A stretch of 64,000 bases of DNA from Vibrio azureus (GCF_002849855.1 NZ_CP018616.1:1302001-1366000), one strand, 5' to 3'; positions 51,462 to 61,128 are shown, counted from the first letter of the stretch. Numbers and translations: made by a program. The notes: generated by a model not told the origin, from the letters alone.

Positions 51462-51670
51462 AATGGCCTCCTAGCGATAGTATGTAGGCGAGATGGGCGA
51501 ATGCTTCTTTTTACGAACGATTAAAGGCCAAAGTTACTCGCTCATCCTTCTCGGTGAACAACGGTTGTGCCAGAGAGAGCAGAATATCTCTCTAGACACA
51601 GCATTTCTAGAATACACCTATTAATACTTTATGTGTTGCTAATACGATCAAAATGGCCAATAACTAATCC

Positions 51671-53053
51671 TTATTGCTGTGAAAACTTCAGCTGTACTTC
51701 TGGAGGTTGTTTATGTATCCAGCGTAAACGAAGGCCGAGCAGAATGGCAGCAGCGGTAAGGCCAACAATAAATCCTAACCAAAAGCCTTGAGCACCCAAA
51801 GGTTCGATTAGCCAGTTGGTCCGAGCCAATACAAAGCCAATCGGTAAGCCTAGTAACCAATAAGCAATGAATGTGCAATAAAAGATGGCACGCATATCCT
51901 TGTATCCACGAAGTGCACCTGCTGCGATGACTTGTATTGAATCCGCGCACTGATAAATAGCCGCAAATAAAAGTAATTTAACAGCAAGTTCAATAACTTG
52001 AGCGTTCTGTGTATAAAGAAGTGCAATACTTTCTCGGTACATCACTGTTGCGATGGCTGTTATCATTGCGAGAACGAGTCCTAATAAGAGCCCAACTCGT
52101 GAAGAAACTCTTGCACCTTCCACATTGCCTTCACCAAGTCGATAGCCAACTCGTATACTGACTGCTGCCCCTATACTCATTGGTAGCATGAAAACAACTG
52201 AAGAGAAATTTATTGCAACTTGGTGTGCTGCTACGATGAGTGAACCTAGCGGTGAAATGAGTAATGAGACAACCGCAAATAATGTTACTTCAAAGAAAAT
52301 AGCGGTTGCGACGGGGAAACCTAATTTGAATAAACGTATTTGTGCTTTGAGTTGAGGTTTATGGAATTCTCCGAAAAGATTGATGCTCTTGAGTCGTGGT
52401 GAAAAGATCACATACAAAAGCAATAATATAAACATAACCCAATAAACAATAGCCGTCGCTACGCCACAGCCCACCCCACCAAGGGCAGGAGCCCCGAACT
52501 TGCCATAAACAAAAATCCAGTTGAGAGGGATATTGAGTGCAAGCCCTATGAAGCCAATGTACATGGCCGGTTTGGTCATGGATAGACCATCGGTAAAACT
52601 GCGTAGAGTTTGAGACAATAAAAAAGCAGGTACAGCAAAAATGACGGCATGAATGTAGCCGAGAGTCTTAACGGTCATCAAGTCTTCTACTTCCATTAAC
52701 TCCAGAACTTTCGGTGTCTGCAGAAGAATGGTAATGATAGGAATGCTAATTAAAAGAGCGAGAGTAAACCCTTGTTGTACTTCAAATGGAATTTTAACAC
52801 GACGTCCGGCACCGTTGAGTTGTGCGACAATAGGTACTAAAGCCATAAGTAAGCCAACACCAAACAAGATAGAGGGTAGCCAAATGCTTGCCGCGATAGA
52901 GACAGCGGCCATATCAATTGCGCTTACACCACCTGCCATAATGGTATCGACAAAGCCCATCCCAGTTTGAGCGACAGACGCAATAAATACGGGGGTTCCT
53001 AATCTGATGAGGTTTGAGACTTCTTCGCGATAAAGGCGCACTTCTAGCTCCAA
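51671..53053 (-). CDS. norM: MATE-family multidrug efflux pump NorM
   Basis: A 460-residue inner-membrane antiporter that exports cationic drugs such as norfloxacin and ethidium in exchange for Na+ or H+. Length and start (EVSNLIRLGTPVFIASVAQTGMGFVDTIMAG) match Vibrio NorM closely. Twelve helices in two halves are apparent; the conserved Asp of the first helix pair (FVDTIMAG) is present. Single gene. Confidence 0.93.
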   Translation of the reverse strand: MELEVRLYREEVSNLIRLGTPVFIASVAQTGMGFVDTIMAGGVSAIDMAAVSIAASIWLPSILFGVGLLMALVPIVAQLNGAGRRVKIPFEVQQGFTLALLISIPIITILLQTPKVLELMEVEDLMTVKTLGYIHAVIFAVPAFLLSQTLRSFTDGLSMTKPAMYIGFIGLALNIPLNWIFVYGKFGAPALGGVGCGVATAIVYWVMFILLLLYVIFSPRLKSINLFGEFHKPQLKAQIRLFKLGFPVATAIFFEVTLFAVVSLLISPLGSLIVAAHQVAINFSSVVFMLPMSIGAAVSIRVGYRLGEGNVEGARVSSRVGLLLGLVLAMITAIATVMYRESIALLYTQNAQVIELAVKLLLFAAIYQCADSIQVIAAGALRGYKDMRAIFYCTFIAYWLLGLPIGFVLARTNWLIEPLGAQGFWLGFIVGLTAAAILLGLRLRWIHKQPPEVQLKFSQQ

Positions 53054-53257
53054 ATATGATTAAAAATAAATAAACTCTAGGGTCTTCTCTTAACCCTTAA
53101 GAGCAAAGAAAAGGAGAGGTCAACGGTCAAGTATACTTGCTTGTAAAAGGTAGGCAACTTTACAGAGGACATCTATACTCGTGGGGCACTCTTCAGTCAT
53201 ATTTGGATTTATAGCTGTGAGAGTATGGACTAACAAAACTAGATTGAGGTTCTTATC

Positions 53258-53395
53258 ATGACTCTGAATAAATATTTTGTTTTTCAACCAGTAGCATTGG
53301 AGAAAGAAGCAAAAAACAAAGAGAAAGCATTATCAGACAAGGAAGCTCAACGTCAAAAGCTAGTTAAACATGCACAGCACCTAGGGGGGGTGTAA
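53258..53395 (+). CDS. Small hypothetical protein, 45 residues
   Basis: An ATG at 53258 with GAGG nine bases upstream opens a 45-codon frame: MTLNKYFVFQPVALEKEAKN, then a charged K/E/Q-rich helix, and stop at 53393-53395. It is followed by a strong hairpin terminator, as a transcribed unit would be. No signal peptide or membrane segment. I do not recognise it; whether it is translated is inferred. Confidence 0.55.
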   Translation: MTLNKYFVFQPVALEKEAKNKEKALSDKEAQRQKLVKHAQHLGGV

Positions 53396-53429
53396 TACGC
53401 GCTGTGCGGTTTTGAAATATTGACCTAGA

Positions 53430-53476
53430 AAAGGACAAACATCAGTGTTCACCGTGGTGCTTGTCCTTTGTTTTTG
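53430..53476. terminator. Bidirectional terminator, small ORF / exsE
   Basis: AAAGGACAA (53430-53438) pairs with TTGTCCTTT (53461-53469) above an inner CATCA.../GGTG stem, followed by GTTTTTG on the plus strand and TTTTC on the minus strand. It separates the T3SS locus from the small ORF. Confidence 0.85.
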
Positions 53477-53504
53477 AAACAGATATAAAAAAGTGACAAG
53501 GCCT

Positions 53505-53789
53505 TCAACTAAGCAAGGTGACACTTCTTTCTGCTAAGCTTCTTCTTTCACTAGTAAAACCACTCGCCCCGATTAAAAAGTTTTCGTCTAGTCTTACAGA
53601 AAGCTGCTCCATTACGGAGTGTTGCAAAGATTGCTTGGCTAATATGCGTTGTCCTTTTTGCACACTGATATCAAGTAAAGTAACGTTCCGATTGCCGAAA
53701 GACCCTTTTGCTGCATCCCCAATTGGATTACTTTTCTGGGTTTGTACTTGCGATACATTACTTGAGTTATAGAGAATTTCATGTGGCAT
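53505..53789 (-). CDS. exsE: ExsE-like secreted T3SS regulator
   Basis: A 94-residue polar protein placed directly after exsC (7 nt). No fold is obvious; the N-terminus is rich in S, N and Q (MPHEILYNSSNVSQVQTQKS), as in type III secretion signals. By position it is ExsE, the small protein that binds ExsC and blocks T3SS gene expression until it is exported on cell contact. Primary sequence of ExsE proteins varies widely, so the call rests mainly on context. It could be a small effector instead. Confidence 0.65.
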   Translation of the reverse strand: MPHEILYNSSNVSQVQTQKSNPIGDAAKGSFGNRNVTLLDISVQKGQRILAKQSLQHSVMEQLSVRLDENFLIGASGFTSERRSLAERSVTLLS

Positions 53790-53796
53790 AATCTTT

Positions 53797-54243
53797 TTAG
53801 ACCCTCATTTCTGGAATCGCCGACACAGGTACTGCTTTGTCAGCGTCAACATGAGTTGAGAGCAATGATTCCCATTGTTCAGCATGGTCCAATAAATTGC
53901 TCAAAGTTTGTTCGAAATGTTCATAGTTTAAATTTTCGACAGTAATAAAAGTATTCAAACAGAGTTGGTGTCTATCATTATCTAAACTGAAGAATAGTTG
54001 GTGTTCTGACCAGTGATAGTTAAATGCCAGAAATGAACGGTGCATCTCAGTATTGATCAGCCTGAGGTCAGTCACTTCTGCCTCCATCTGTAAAGTTTTA
54101 TCGTTAGGGTTGTAGATAAAGTGAACTTTCAGATGTTCATCAAAAGCGAGTCCCAACTCATTATCAGTTAACTGTATTCCTGATAAACCCGTTTGTTGAG
54201 CAAAGGTATGGAAAATCTCATTGACAAGTTGGCATGCTGACAT
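53797..54243 (-). CDS. exsC: ExsC-like T3SS chaperone / anti-anti-activator
   Basis: A 148-residue acidic protein with the CesT-type class I chaperone pattern: helix (VNEIFHTFAQQTGLSGIQL), strands (LGLAFDEHLKVHFIYN, LQMEAEVTDLRL) and a C-terminal helix. ExsC binds ExsE when secretion is off and ExsD when secretion is on, thus freeing ExsA. It is the first gene of a two-gene unit with exsE, divergent from exsB. The ATG at 54243 is the only good start. Confidence 0.78.
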   Translation of the reverse strand: MSACQLVNEIFHTFAQQTGLSGIQLTDNELGLAFDEHLKVHFIYNPNDKTLQMEAEVTDLRLINTEMHRSFLAFNYHWSEHQLFFSLDNDRHQLCLNTFITVENLNYEHFEQTLSNLLDHAEQWESLLSTHVDADKAVPVSAIPEMRV

Positions 54244-54590
54244 AAAGGCTTCCTGATTGATTTTTGATGAAATGTAAGCCTTTTCATTGAATAAGTTTAC
54301 TAATAATAGTCTCTTTTTTTATTTATTAGTCGTTGTCTTAATATTGAGAATATGATCATTTGTTGCTGAATATTTTTTTATATTTCAAATGATATGAGCC
54401 TTGTTTTATTTGTTCCATTTTTTTATTTATTGATCATTGTATTATAAGTCTTTTTTTATGTGTAAATGTTAAGCTAAGCAAATTTCTTCACCTCATTATT
54501 TCTATATGTCAAAAATATCATTACCGAGCTTGAATATTATGTGAAAAATATTAAGAATAGATTTTATTCTCAGATTAAAGTAAATCTATT
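54244..54590. other. Divergent regulatory region, exsC / exsB
   Basis: A very AT-rich 347-bp gap with no gene. Several A-tracts on the minus strand (for example AAAAAATATTCAGCAACAAATG from about 54382 down) resemble parts of ExsA-type sites (A-rich block, GC, then TG) but no full match is clear. Both T3SS regulatory transcripts must start here. Confidence 0.45.
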
Positions 54591-55010
54591 ATGAAACTAC
54601 AGACCATAATTAGTCTTTTCTTCAGCTTTCTTATACAGGGCTGCAGTCAAGTAATACCGATGACATCTGATTTTTCCAATGCAAACCAATCAGACATCTC
54701 TGGTTGGATAACCGTCAATAGCTATGTTCCACCTATTAGTACTGTTGTTAAGCTTGAAGTCTGTGCAATGATTGAAAATCAATGCCTTATTGTTTCTGAT
54801 CAGGAATACCAAGGCATGCAGCTACCAATTCATTATTCTATTTTGCTGTCACCCATACAGGCTGGTAATGGTCAAATTAAGGTGAAAGCCACACTGATAT
54901 CTTCTGGTAAAACCTTGGCAGAGGAAGAGCAGTCTTATTTATTTACTGCTGGTGGGATTAAGAGAAATATAGTATTTAATATTAATGAAAAAAATATCAA
55001 AAATAACTAG
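54591..55010 (+). CDS. exsB: ExsB/YscW-like T3SS pilotin lipoprotein
   Basis: A 139-residue lipoprotein: the signal peptide ends in IQGC (Cys18). The mature domain of beta strands (SGWITVNSYVPPISTVVKLEVCAM to KATLISSGKTLAEEEQSYLFTAGG) matches the YscW/ExsB pilotin family. It escorts the secretin YscC to the outer membrane. It lies directly upstream of exsA, as in Pseudomonas exsCEBA. Confidence 0.78.
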   Translation: MKLQTIISLFFSFLIQGCSQVIPMTSDFSNANQSDISGWITVNSYVPPISTVVKLEVCAMIENQCLIVSDQEYQGMQLPIHYSILLSPIQAGNGQIKVKATLISSGKTLAEEEQSYLFTAGGIKRNIVFNINEKNIKNN

Positions 55011-55240
55011 CTTGAGTTTAATTATTTAACTTTGTTAAAGATTGTTAATGACCAATGTATTGGGCTCATTGTTGACTTTGGATATTGTTTATTAGAATAT
55101 CCTAAGTGTTATTGACCTAGTTGTTATTTATAATTGTAAACGCTCTGCGACTATTCTTCTTTCTTATTTAAGAAATGATGCTCATATATTTGCGTTCAAA
55201 TTAGCGACAAAGAGCATGGGGAACAGTCATAGGAAATTTA

Positions 55241-56119
55241 ATGAATTTACAGGGTACTGTATTTTCCTTTGTTACTTCACGGTATTTATATCAGGAGGCA
55301 AACTTGCAAGCGATTAAGACTATTTGCCATAGTGAAACACAAGAAGAGGTGTATCACTCTGAGGAGGCTCAGATTGTTGTTGTCCACAGTGGTCAATTAC
55401 GTGTGCAAAACAGCAGTAGCACTATAGACGTTGTTGCAGGGCAAGGGATTTTTCTGGCACAGGGAGAGTACTATTTAGAGTATTTAGCCATCAACTCAAA
55501 GTTTAAAGCTTCTGTCATTGAGTTCAAACATGATTTATTAAGTCAGTTTTTACTCAAACACAGTGAGCTTTTGATGGCTTTACCAAAAGCACATAGTCAT
55601 GTGAATGGTCTATTTATGTTCGGCATGAATACACTTATTGAACATGTGCTTACGGGTATTCAGAACTTAGAAAAACAACCATTACCAGAAGCGATCATGT
55701 CTCTAAAATATGAGGAAATGCTGATCTTGTTACTCCATGGGGAGCGAGGTGATGAGTTGCATGCGCTTTTGCACAGTTTGACTGATCGAGCCGCTGATAG
55801 GTTACATCGATTTATGGATCTTCATTATCTAAAAGAGTGGAAACTGACGGATTATGCTCAAGAGTTTGGTGCGAGTCTGACGACATTCAAAGAGCTTTTT
55901 AATGAGCATTATGGTATTTCTCCGAGAGCTTGGATTAGTGAAAGACGTTTGTTACATGCTCACAAATTACTTCTGACGAGCAAAATGAGTATTGTCGATA
56001 TTGCTATGGAGACAGGTTTTTCAAGCCAGTCTTATTTCACCCAAAGCTACCGTCGTCGTTTCGGGACCACGCCAAGTCGTGTCCGTTCTCATGACGATAA
56101 ATTGATCGCTGAACATTAA
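55241..56119 (+). CDS. exsA: ExsA-like AraC-family T3SS activator
   Basis: A 292-residue AraC/XylS regulator. An N-terminal cupin-like domain (about 20-150) serves dimerisation and ExsD binding; the C-terminal DNA-binding domain has two HTHs (KLTDYAQEFGASLTTFKELFNEHYGISPRAWISERRL and MSIVDIAMETGFSSQSYFTQSYRRRFGTTPSRVR). It should activate all T3SS promoters, including exsC and exsB. ATG 55241 has AGGAAA at good spacing. A 230-bp gap separates it from exsB. Confidence 0.88.
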   Translation: MNLQGTVFSFVTSRYLYQEANLQAIKTICHSETQEEVYHSEEAQIVVVHSGQLRVQNSSSTIDVVAGQGIFLAQGEYYLEYLAINSKFKASVIEFKHDLLSQFLLKHSELLMALPKAHSHVNGLFMFGMNTLIEHVLTGIQNLEKQPLPEAIMSLKYEEMLILLLHGERGDELHALLHSLTDRAADRLHRFMDLHYLKEWKLTDYAQEFGASLTTFKELFNEHYGISPRAWISERRLLHAHKLLLTSKMSIVDIAMETGFSSQSYFTQSYRRRFGTTPSRVRSHDDKLIAEH

Positions 56120-56257
56120 AATGCCCGAAGACTAAAACTTTCTGACTAATTTTGAAAGGCATTGATTTGAAGGTTCGTTAGGATCTGGATGATAAGAACA
56201 TAACCATGAATTTAGCTCATTTTTGACTATTCGAAGTGGATTCGGAGAAAAAGGCAG

Positions 56258-57241
56258 ATGAAAAAGCAGTATTTTCAAGATCGTATTAGTTTTCCTAATC
56301 GTCAAGCTAAGCAAAGGAAAATTACGGTATTGAAACAAGGTGCTCGATACGAAACCCCTGATGAGCAACAAACACAATGCTCAACCAATACGATCAATGT
56401 GAACTACCAGCAATTGAGCAATCAAGGTGTTATTGATTCTGAACAGTTATCTTTATTACAGCGTTTATTAAGCCGAACCGTTGTCGATTGTCTTTTGACT
56501 AGTCGATTGATTAAGACTCATCAGTTACTGGGTATTAAACTGGATAAGTTATCCATTCGTCTTTTACTAGAAGTTGGCGGTCAACTGAGTGATAGCCGTT
56601 TGTTGGTCAGCTGTGATCAGAAATTAACCTATATTGATCAATGCTTGGGTTATCGTTTTAATCTCGCAGCGCCACAAACCTTAGCCCAGTGCATGCTTAT
56701 TACTCTAAAAGAATGGCTGAATCAAAAAGTCGGCTCAGATGAACTTAAGCATTCATCAAAAAATAATCAGTTGATGTGTCAATTAAACGCTCAGCAGGAG
56801 TATTGGTCACAGTTATCCTCAGAAGTGGAATATAAAGTATTTGCAAAGCAACAAATTGAATTGTTGAAGAAGCAACAGATAGCATTAAAGCAGCGTATTG
56901 AACATAAAGAAGGCATGGTATGTGCGATGCAATCACATGACGTCTTATTATCTGAGTGGCGTCCAGCTTTAGAACGACTCAAAGATTTTAATCGTTTTCA
57001 GTCAATAAATGAGGAATTTCTTTCTGAATGGAAAAACTGGTGTTCAGAAGTCCGTATTCAAGGTGCTGAGTTGAATGAGGTATGGAATGCATGTGAGCTG
57101 GCGTATAACGATCTTAATGCATTATCCAAAGTTTGGAAGTGGTTTCAAGAGATGGATACAGTCAGCGCTATCGATCAATATTACTTCGATATTCAAAGCA
57201 TGGAATTCGGTCAAAGTTGCAACCACCATAGCCAAATTTAA
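56258..57241 (+). CDS. exsD: ExsD-like anti-activator of ExsA
   Basis: A 327-residue cytoplasmic protein with a coiled-coil middle (about 175-230, QIELLKKQQIALKQRIEHKE) and a YscB gene just downstream, the position of ExsD in Vibrio T3SS1 loci. ExsD binds ExsA and blocks its DNA binding; ExsC titrates it away. It is longer than Pseudomonas ExsD (276). Sequence identity is low across genera, so the call uses context and the coiled coil. Confidence 0.75.
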   Translation: MKKQYFQDRISFPNRQAKQRKITVLKQGARYETPDEQQTQCSTNTINVNYQQLSNQGVIDSEQLSLLQRLLSRTVVDCLLTSRLIKTHQLLGIKLDKLSIRLLLEVGGQLSDSRLLVSCDQKLTYIDQCLGYRFNLAAPQTLAQCMLITLKEWLNQKVGSDELKHSSKNNQLMCQLNAQQEYWSQLSSEVEYKVFAKQQIELLKKQQIALKQRIEHKEGMVCAMQSHDVLLSEWRPALERLKDFNRFQSINEEFLSEWKNWCSEVRIQGAELNEVWNACELAYNDLNALSKVWKWFQEMDTVSAIDQYYFDIQSMEFGQSCNHHSQI

Positions 57242-57263
57242 GCTCAAATAAGTAAGGTTTTGT

Positions 57264-57692
57264 ATGTTTGAACAGCTAATGAAAACGCTTGCACTGTCAT
57301 TAAAGATGGAACCATTTATTCCGTTGAATGACGGCTCTTATCGACTTGAAATTGACTACTCAGTCGTTGACCTTCATCAGCATTCAAATTGGATCTTATG
57401 GGAAACGACTTTGCCATTTCAATTTACAGAACGATATGACTATCGAGCAGAAGCAGCCATTAAAAGTTGTATGTTGCACGCGATGAAAAAGTTGAGAAGT
57501 TCACCGAGCACGCTAACGGTAAACAAAGATCAACAGCTCTTAGTGCAAGGAAAAGTGAAATTGGAGGATTGTTCAGTCGATCTTTTATCTCAATACCTTG
57601 CTAAACATATGTCGTTTGTAGAGCAATTAAGCGTTGAACTTGAGCAAGAACGTGTAAACAAAAGCATTAACCAAACGGTTTGGCTTCCGTAG
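57264..57692 (+). CDS. yscB: T3SS chaperone YscB/VscB
   Basis: A 142-residue class I chaperone-type protein, homologous by position to YscB, which with SycN guides the gatekeeper YopN/SctW. It has the CesT-like helix start (FEQLMKTLALSLKMEPFIP) and acidic strand blocks. It follows exsD by 22 nt and precedes yscC by 19 nt, so they form one operon. Confidence 0.75.
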   Translation: MFEQLMKTLALSLKMEPFIPLNDGSYRLEIDYSVVDLHQHSNWILWETTLPFQFTERYDYRAEAAIKSCMLHAMKKLRSSPSTLTVNKDQQLLVQGKVKLEDCSVDLLSQYLAKHMSFVEQLSVELEQERVNKSINQTVWLP

Positions 57693-57711
57693 TAGTATAT
57701 CGGTAGAATTA

Positions 57712-59574
57712 ATGAAAAATATTGCCTTACTTTCAAAGATAACTCTAGTTGTCCTATCGTTATCCTTCAGCTTTTCACTTAAAGCCTCAACTTTAAACTG
57801 GCCTGAACAGCCTTTTCGTTACTATGCAGATAATGACACTTTAAAGGAGCTGTTTAATAACTTTGGTGCGAACTATCGAGTCTCTGTTTCCGTTAGTGAT
57901 AAAATTAATGAAAAAGTAAGTGGTCGTTTTACACCAGAAGACCCCGAGGAATTCTTAAACTATCTATCTCAAGTTTATAACTTGATGTGGTATTTTGATG
58001 GCTCCGTACTTCATGTTTATAAATCAACAGAAACAAGATCTCGATTGCTGCAATTAGAGCTGTTAACTGCCCGTGAGTTGAAAAGTACCTTGGTATCGAC
58101 AGGAATATGGGATAGTCGTTATGCTTGGAGAGCTTCTGAGAATAAAGGTTTAGTGTACCTGTCCGGTCCTCCTCGATACGTTGAGTTAATCCAGCAAACG
58201 GCCGAAGCTTTAGAAGCTCGTCTGATGAAAACAGCAAACTCTACCGATGAATTGTTTGTCGAAATTATTCCTCTTAAATACGCTTCGGCTACAGATAGGG
58301 AGATCAGTTATCGTGATCAAAAAATTGCGGTTCCTGGTATTGCCTCTGTTTTAAATCGAGTGTTATCAGGCGTTCAAACGCAAGTTCGCACCGTACAAAG
58401 CTCGAATATAAATCAAGATCAGCAAGGACTAATGCACCAGACGTCTTCCCCAGTGAATATTCATGCTGGAGCTACTGTGGAGGCAGAGCCGGGTCTAAAT
58501 GCCATTATCGTAAGAGATACCCAAGCACGGTTACCGTTATACCGAAAATTAGTGGCTCAGCTTGATCGACCGCAGTCAAGAATTGAAGTCGCTCTATCTA
58601 TTGTAGACATCAGTGCGAATGATTTGAATCAGCTAGGTATAGATTGGCGTGCAGGCGTGTCTGTCGGTGGAAATCGTATCTTGGATATTAAAACAACCGG
58701 TGATGTTGGTGGCGGTGATGTCACACTAGGCAGCGGGGAGACCTTTCGTTCATTATTGGATTCAAGCAATTTAAATTACCTGCTTGCCCAAATTCGATTG
58801 TTGGAAACAAAAGGTTCAGCTCAGGTTGTTTCTCGACCGACGTTACTGACTCAAGAAAATGTCGAAGCTGTCCTCAACAATAGCACGACTTTTTATGTCA
58901 AACTGATTGGTAATGAGACAGCCGCACTAGAAGAAGTTACCTACGGGACGTTATTGCGAATTGTTCCGCGTATTGTTGGTGATAGATATGCACCACAGCC
59001 GGAAATTAATCTCAGTTTGCATTTAGAAGATGGCGCGCAAATCCCGGATGGAAGCGTTGATGATGTGCCTTCTATTCGTAAAACCGAGATCAGCACACTC
59101 GCGACTGTGAAGCAAGGTCAGAGCCTGCTTATCGGTGGTGTTTATCGGGATGAAATGAGCCATCAGCTACGTAAAATTCCATTACTGGGTGATATTCCTT
59201 ATCTAGGGGCTTTATTTCGTAGTAATTCGAGTACGATGCGCCGGACCGTTAGGATGTTCATCATTGAACCAAGAATCATTGTGGATGGTATTGGAGATAA
59301 TGTCTTGATTGATAATGAGCAAGATCTTCGTTCTCAGATTTCGGCATTCAAACATCTGTCAAATGACAGTGCCGATTTAAAATCCGCAGTTGCTCGTTTT
59401 AGTTGCACTACTGAAGAGCAAGCAAAGCGCCATCAAGAGGATCTTGCTTCACAGCAGAAAACTTCTATGCGTAACCAGTGTAATTTGCCAACGGGTGAAT
59501 TAGGTTGGCGAGTTGAAATCACCAAGTGTGACAGCGCTCAGCAACAATGCGTCCGGCCAAAAGAAGGACAATAA
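57712..59574 (+). CDS. sctC: T3SS outer-membrane secretin SctC (YscC)
   Basis: A 620-residue outer-membrane ring protein. A signal peptide (ends SLKAS) precedes the N0/N1 domains (FRYYADNDTLKELFNNFGANYRVSVS; VSGRFTPEDPEEFLNYLSQVYNLMW), N3 region (GATVEAEPGLNAIIVRDTQARLPLYRKLVAQLD) and the secretin domain (VALSIVDISANDLNQLGIDW, VVSRPTLLTQENVEA, LLIGGVYRDEMSHQLRKIPLLGDIPYLGALFRS). The C-terminal extension is the likely pilotin-binding part. It forms the outer-membrane pore of the injectisome. Confidence 0.95.
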   Translation: MKNIALLSKITLVVLSLSFSFSLKASTLNWPEQPFRYYADNDTLKELFNNFGANYRVSVSVSDKINEKVSGRFTPEDPEEFLNYLSQVYNLMWYFDGSVLHVYKSTETRSRLLQLELLTARELKSTLVSTGIWDSRYAWRASENKGLVYLSGPPRYVELIQQTAEALEARLMKTANSTDELFVEIIPLKYASATDREISYRDQKIAVPGIASVLNRVLSGVQTQVRTVQSSNINQDQQGLMHQTSSPVNIHAGATVEAEPGLNAIIVRDTQARLPLYRKLVAQLDRPQSRIEVALSIVDISANDLNQLGIDWRAGVSVGGNRILDIKTTGDVGGGDVTLGSGETFRSLLDSSNLNYLLAQIRLLETKGSAQVVSRPTLLTQENVEAVLNNSTTFYVKLIGNETAALEEVTYGTLLRIVPRIVGDRYAPQPEINLSLHLEDGAQIPDGSVDDVPSIRKTEISTLATVKQGQSLLIGGVYRDEMSHQLRKIPLLGDIPYLGALFRSNSSTMRRTVRMFIIEPRIIVDGIGDNVLIDNEQDLRSQISAFKHLSNDSADLKSAVARFSCTTEEQAKRHQEDLASQQKTSMRNQCNLPTGELGWRVEITKCDSAQQQCVRPKEGQ

Positions 59575-59579
59575 CATCG

Positions 59580-60881
59580 ATGGAACAATGGAAAATACGT
59601 ATTCTCTCCGGTGTTCATTCTGGTGTTGAAGTTAATTTACCGTCTGGCAGCTTCGTTCTAGGTAGTGATGACTTCATTGCTGATGTGGTTTTGACGGACT
59701 CGGGAATTAAAGCAAGTCACCTAACCATTGAAACAAATGAAGAGGGACCACTTCTACTTAATGCAGAAGAAGTGAAAGTGGATGGTGACAGTGTCACTCT
59801 ATCTAGTGAGGGTTTAATCCTAGCCCGCCAGTCTTTAGTGAGTATCGGAAGCCTTCGCTTTTCTATTGGTTATGTTGAAGACGATCTCTTTATTGAATCC
59901 GATTCTAGAGAACCACAAAGTGGAGAAATAGCGAGTACTCAGAAAACGACGATAAGCTGGAAAAAAGTAATATCCGTTGGTTTGTTATGTAGTTTACTGC
60001 CAAGCGCCATTTTAGCTGGTATTTGGTGGGAACAAACTCAGACGCACGATCAGGAAGTCATCGCTGAAGCTGAACCCATTGTTTTAGTACGTAACACCCT
60101 GAAGGAACTTCAGTTAAACGATATCCGCGTGGAGTGGAATGCGACTGAACAGCAAGCGGTATTGGATGGTTATATCGAAGATCGCACTCAGCAATTGAAT
60201 CTGCTCGATAAAATAGATGCTCTTGGTATTAACTACAAAAGTGATTTGCGAACCATGGAAGAAATTCGGCGTGGTGTGAAATTTATTTTACGCAACCTTG
60301 GTTATCATCAGGTAAAAGTTGAGAACGGTGAAGAAAGAGGGACAGTACTTTTAACGGGGTACATCGACGATGCCAGTCGTTGGAGTCAAGTTGAACAGAT
60401 TCTAGAGCGAGATGTGCCGGGTTTAATTGCTTGGAAAGTCGAATTAAAAAGAGCAGGGGCCTATATGGATACCCTAAAAACATTACTGACGGAAGCGAAT
60501 TTACTCACTCAAGTGCAACTGGTGACCAATGATGACAGAATTGAAATTCGTGGTGATCTTGATGATCTAGAAACAACTCGGTTTTATGGCGTAACTCGCC
60601 AGTTCCGTGAACAATACGGAGAAAAACCTTATTTGGTTTTAAAATCTATTCCAAAGGTAAGCAAGGGGAAGAATATCGATTTCCCTTTCAAAAGTGTCAA
60701 TTTTGGTGAGGTTCCTTATGTAATCCTTACGGATAATATTCGTTATGTTGTTGGCGCCAAAACGCCGCAAGGCTATCGAATATCCAGTATAACAGCGGAT
60801 GGTATTGAGCTAGTCAAAGCTGGACAAATAATTAGTATCGACTTAGGTCATGAGGGCAATGGTCGCAATGACAAATCTTGA
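59580..60881 (+). CDS. sctD: T3SS inner-membrane ring protein SctD (YscD)
   Basis: A 433-residue protein from ATG 59580 (MEQWKIRILSGVHSGVEV). It has a cytoplasmic FHA-like domain (1-100), one membrane helix (about 130-150, VISVGLLCSLLPSAILAGIWW) and periplasmic ring-building repeats. It forms the outer of the two inner-membrane rings and meets SctC. An upstream start at 59547 would overlap yscC and is not supported. It overlaps yscE by 14 nt. Confidence 0.93.
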   Translation: MEQWKIRILSGVHSGVEVNLPSGSFVLGSDDFIADVVLTDSGIKASHLTIETNEEGPLLLNAEEVKVDGDSVTLSSEGLILARQSLVSIGSLRFSIGYVEDDLFIESDSREPQSGEIASTQKTTISWKKVISVGLLCSLLPSAILAGIWWEQTQTHDQEVIAEAEPIVLVRNTLKELQLNDIRVEWNATEQQAVLDGYIEDRTQQLNLLDKIDALGINYKSDLRTMEEIRRGVKFILRNLGYHQVKVENGEERGTVLLTGYIDDASRWSQVEQILERDVPGLIAWKVELKRAGAYMDTLKTLLTEANLLTQVQLVTNDDRIEIRGDLDDLETTRFYGVTRQFREQYGEKPYLVLKSIPKVSKGKNIDFPFKSVNFGEVPYVILTDNIRYVVGAKTPQGYRISSITADGIELVKAGQIISIDLGHEGNGRNDKS

Positions 60882-61062
60882 AGAAATACTCGACAATGAT
60901 TCAGATGGCAAAGCAAAACGCGATGTTATTGAACGGTTGGATCAAGCTCAATTCGCAGTTAAGCGTAAGCTTGATATGGGATGCTCACCTAAAGAGTATC
61001 AGGTATTAATGAGCCAATATGAAGCTTATCAAGCGGCAAAGTCGGTGATTGATCAATATTAA
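60868..61062 (+). CDS. yscE: T3SS needle co-chaperone YscE
   Basis: A 64-residue helical-hairpin protein from ATG 60868 (MTNLEEILDND), with GAGGG upstream inside yscD. YscE and YscG bind the needle subunit YscF in the cytoplasm and stop early polymerisation. Position and size match the family. Confidence 0.85.
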   Translation: MTNLEEILDNDSDGKAKRDVIERLDQAQFAVKRKLDMGCSPKEYQVLMSQYEAYQAAKSVIDQY

Positions 61063-61128
61063 CTGATAAAGCATTTTGAGCTCGCATACTTTATTGAAAT
61101 AAATTCAAATTAATACAAAGGAAAATCT

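Noticed and set aside
53518..53772. Open frame antisense to exsE (plus strand, 84 codons)
   Set aside because: It mirrors exsE, has no ribosome site and its cysteine-rich translation shows no family features; exsE has the conserved context with exsC.
56132..56377. 81-codon minus-strand frame between exsA and exsD
   Set aside because: It overlaps the exsD start region, lacks a ribosome site and has no recognisable features.
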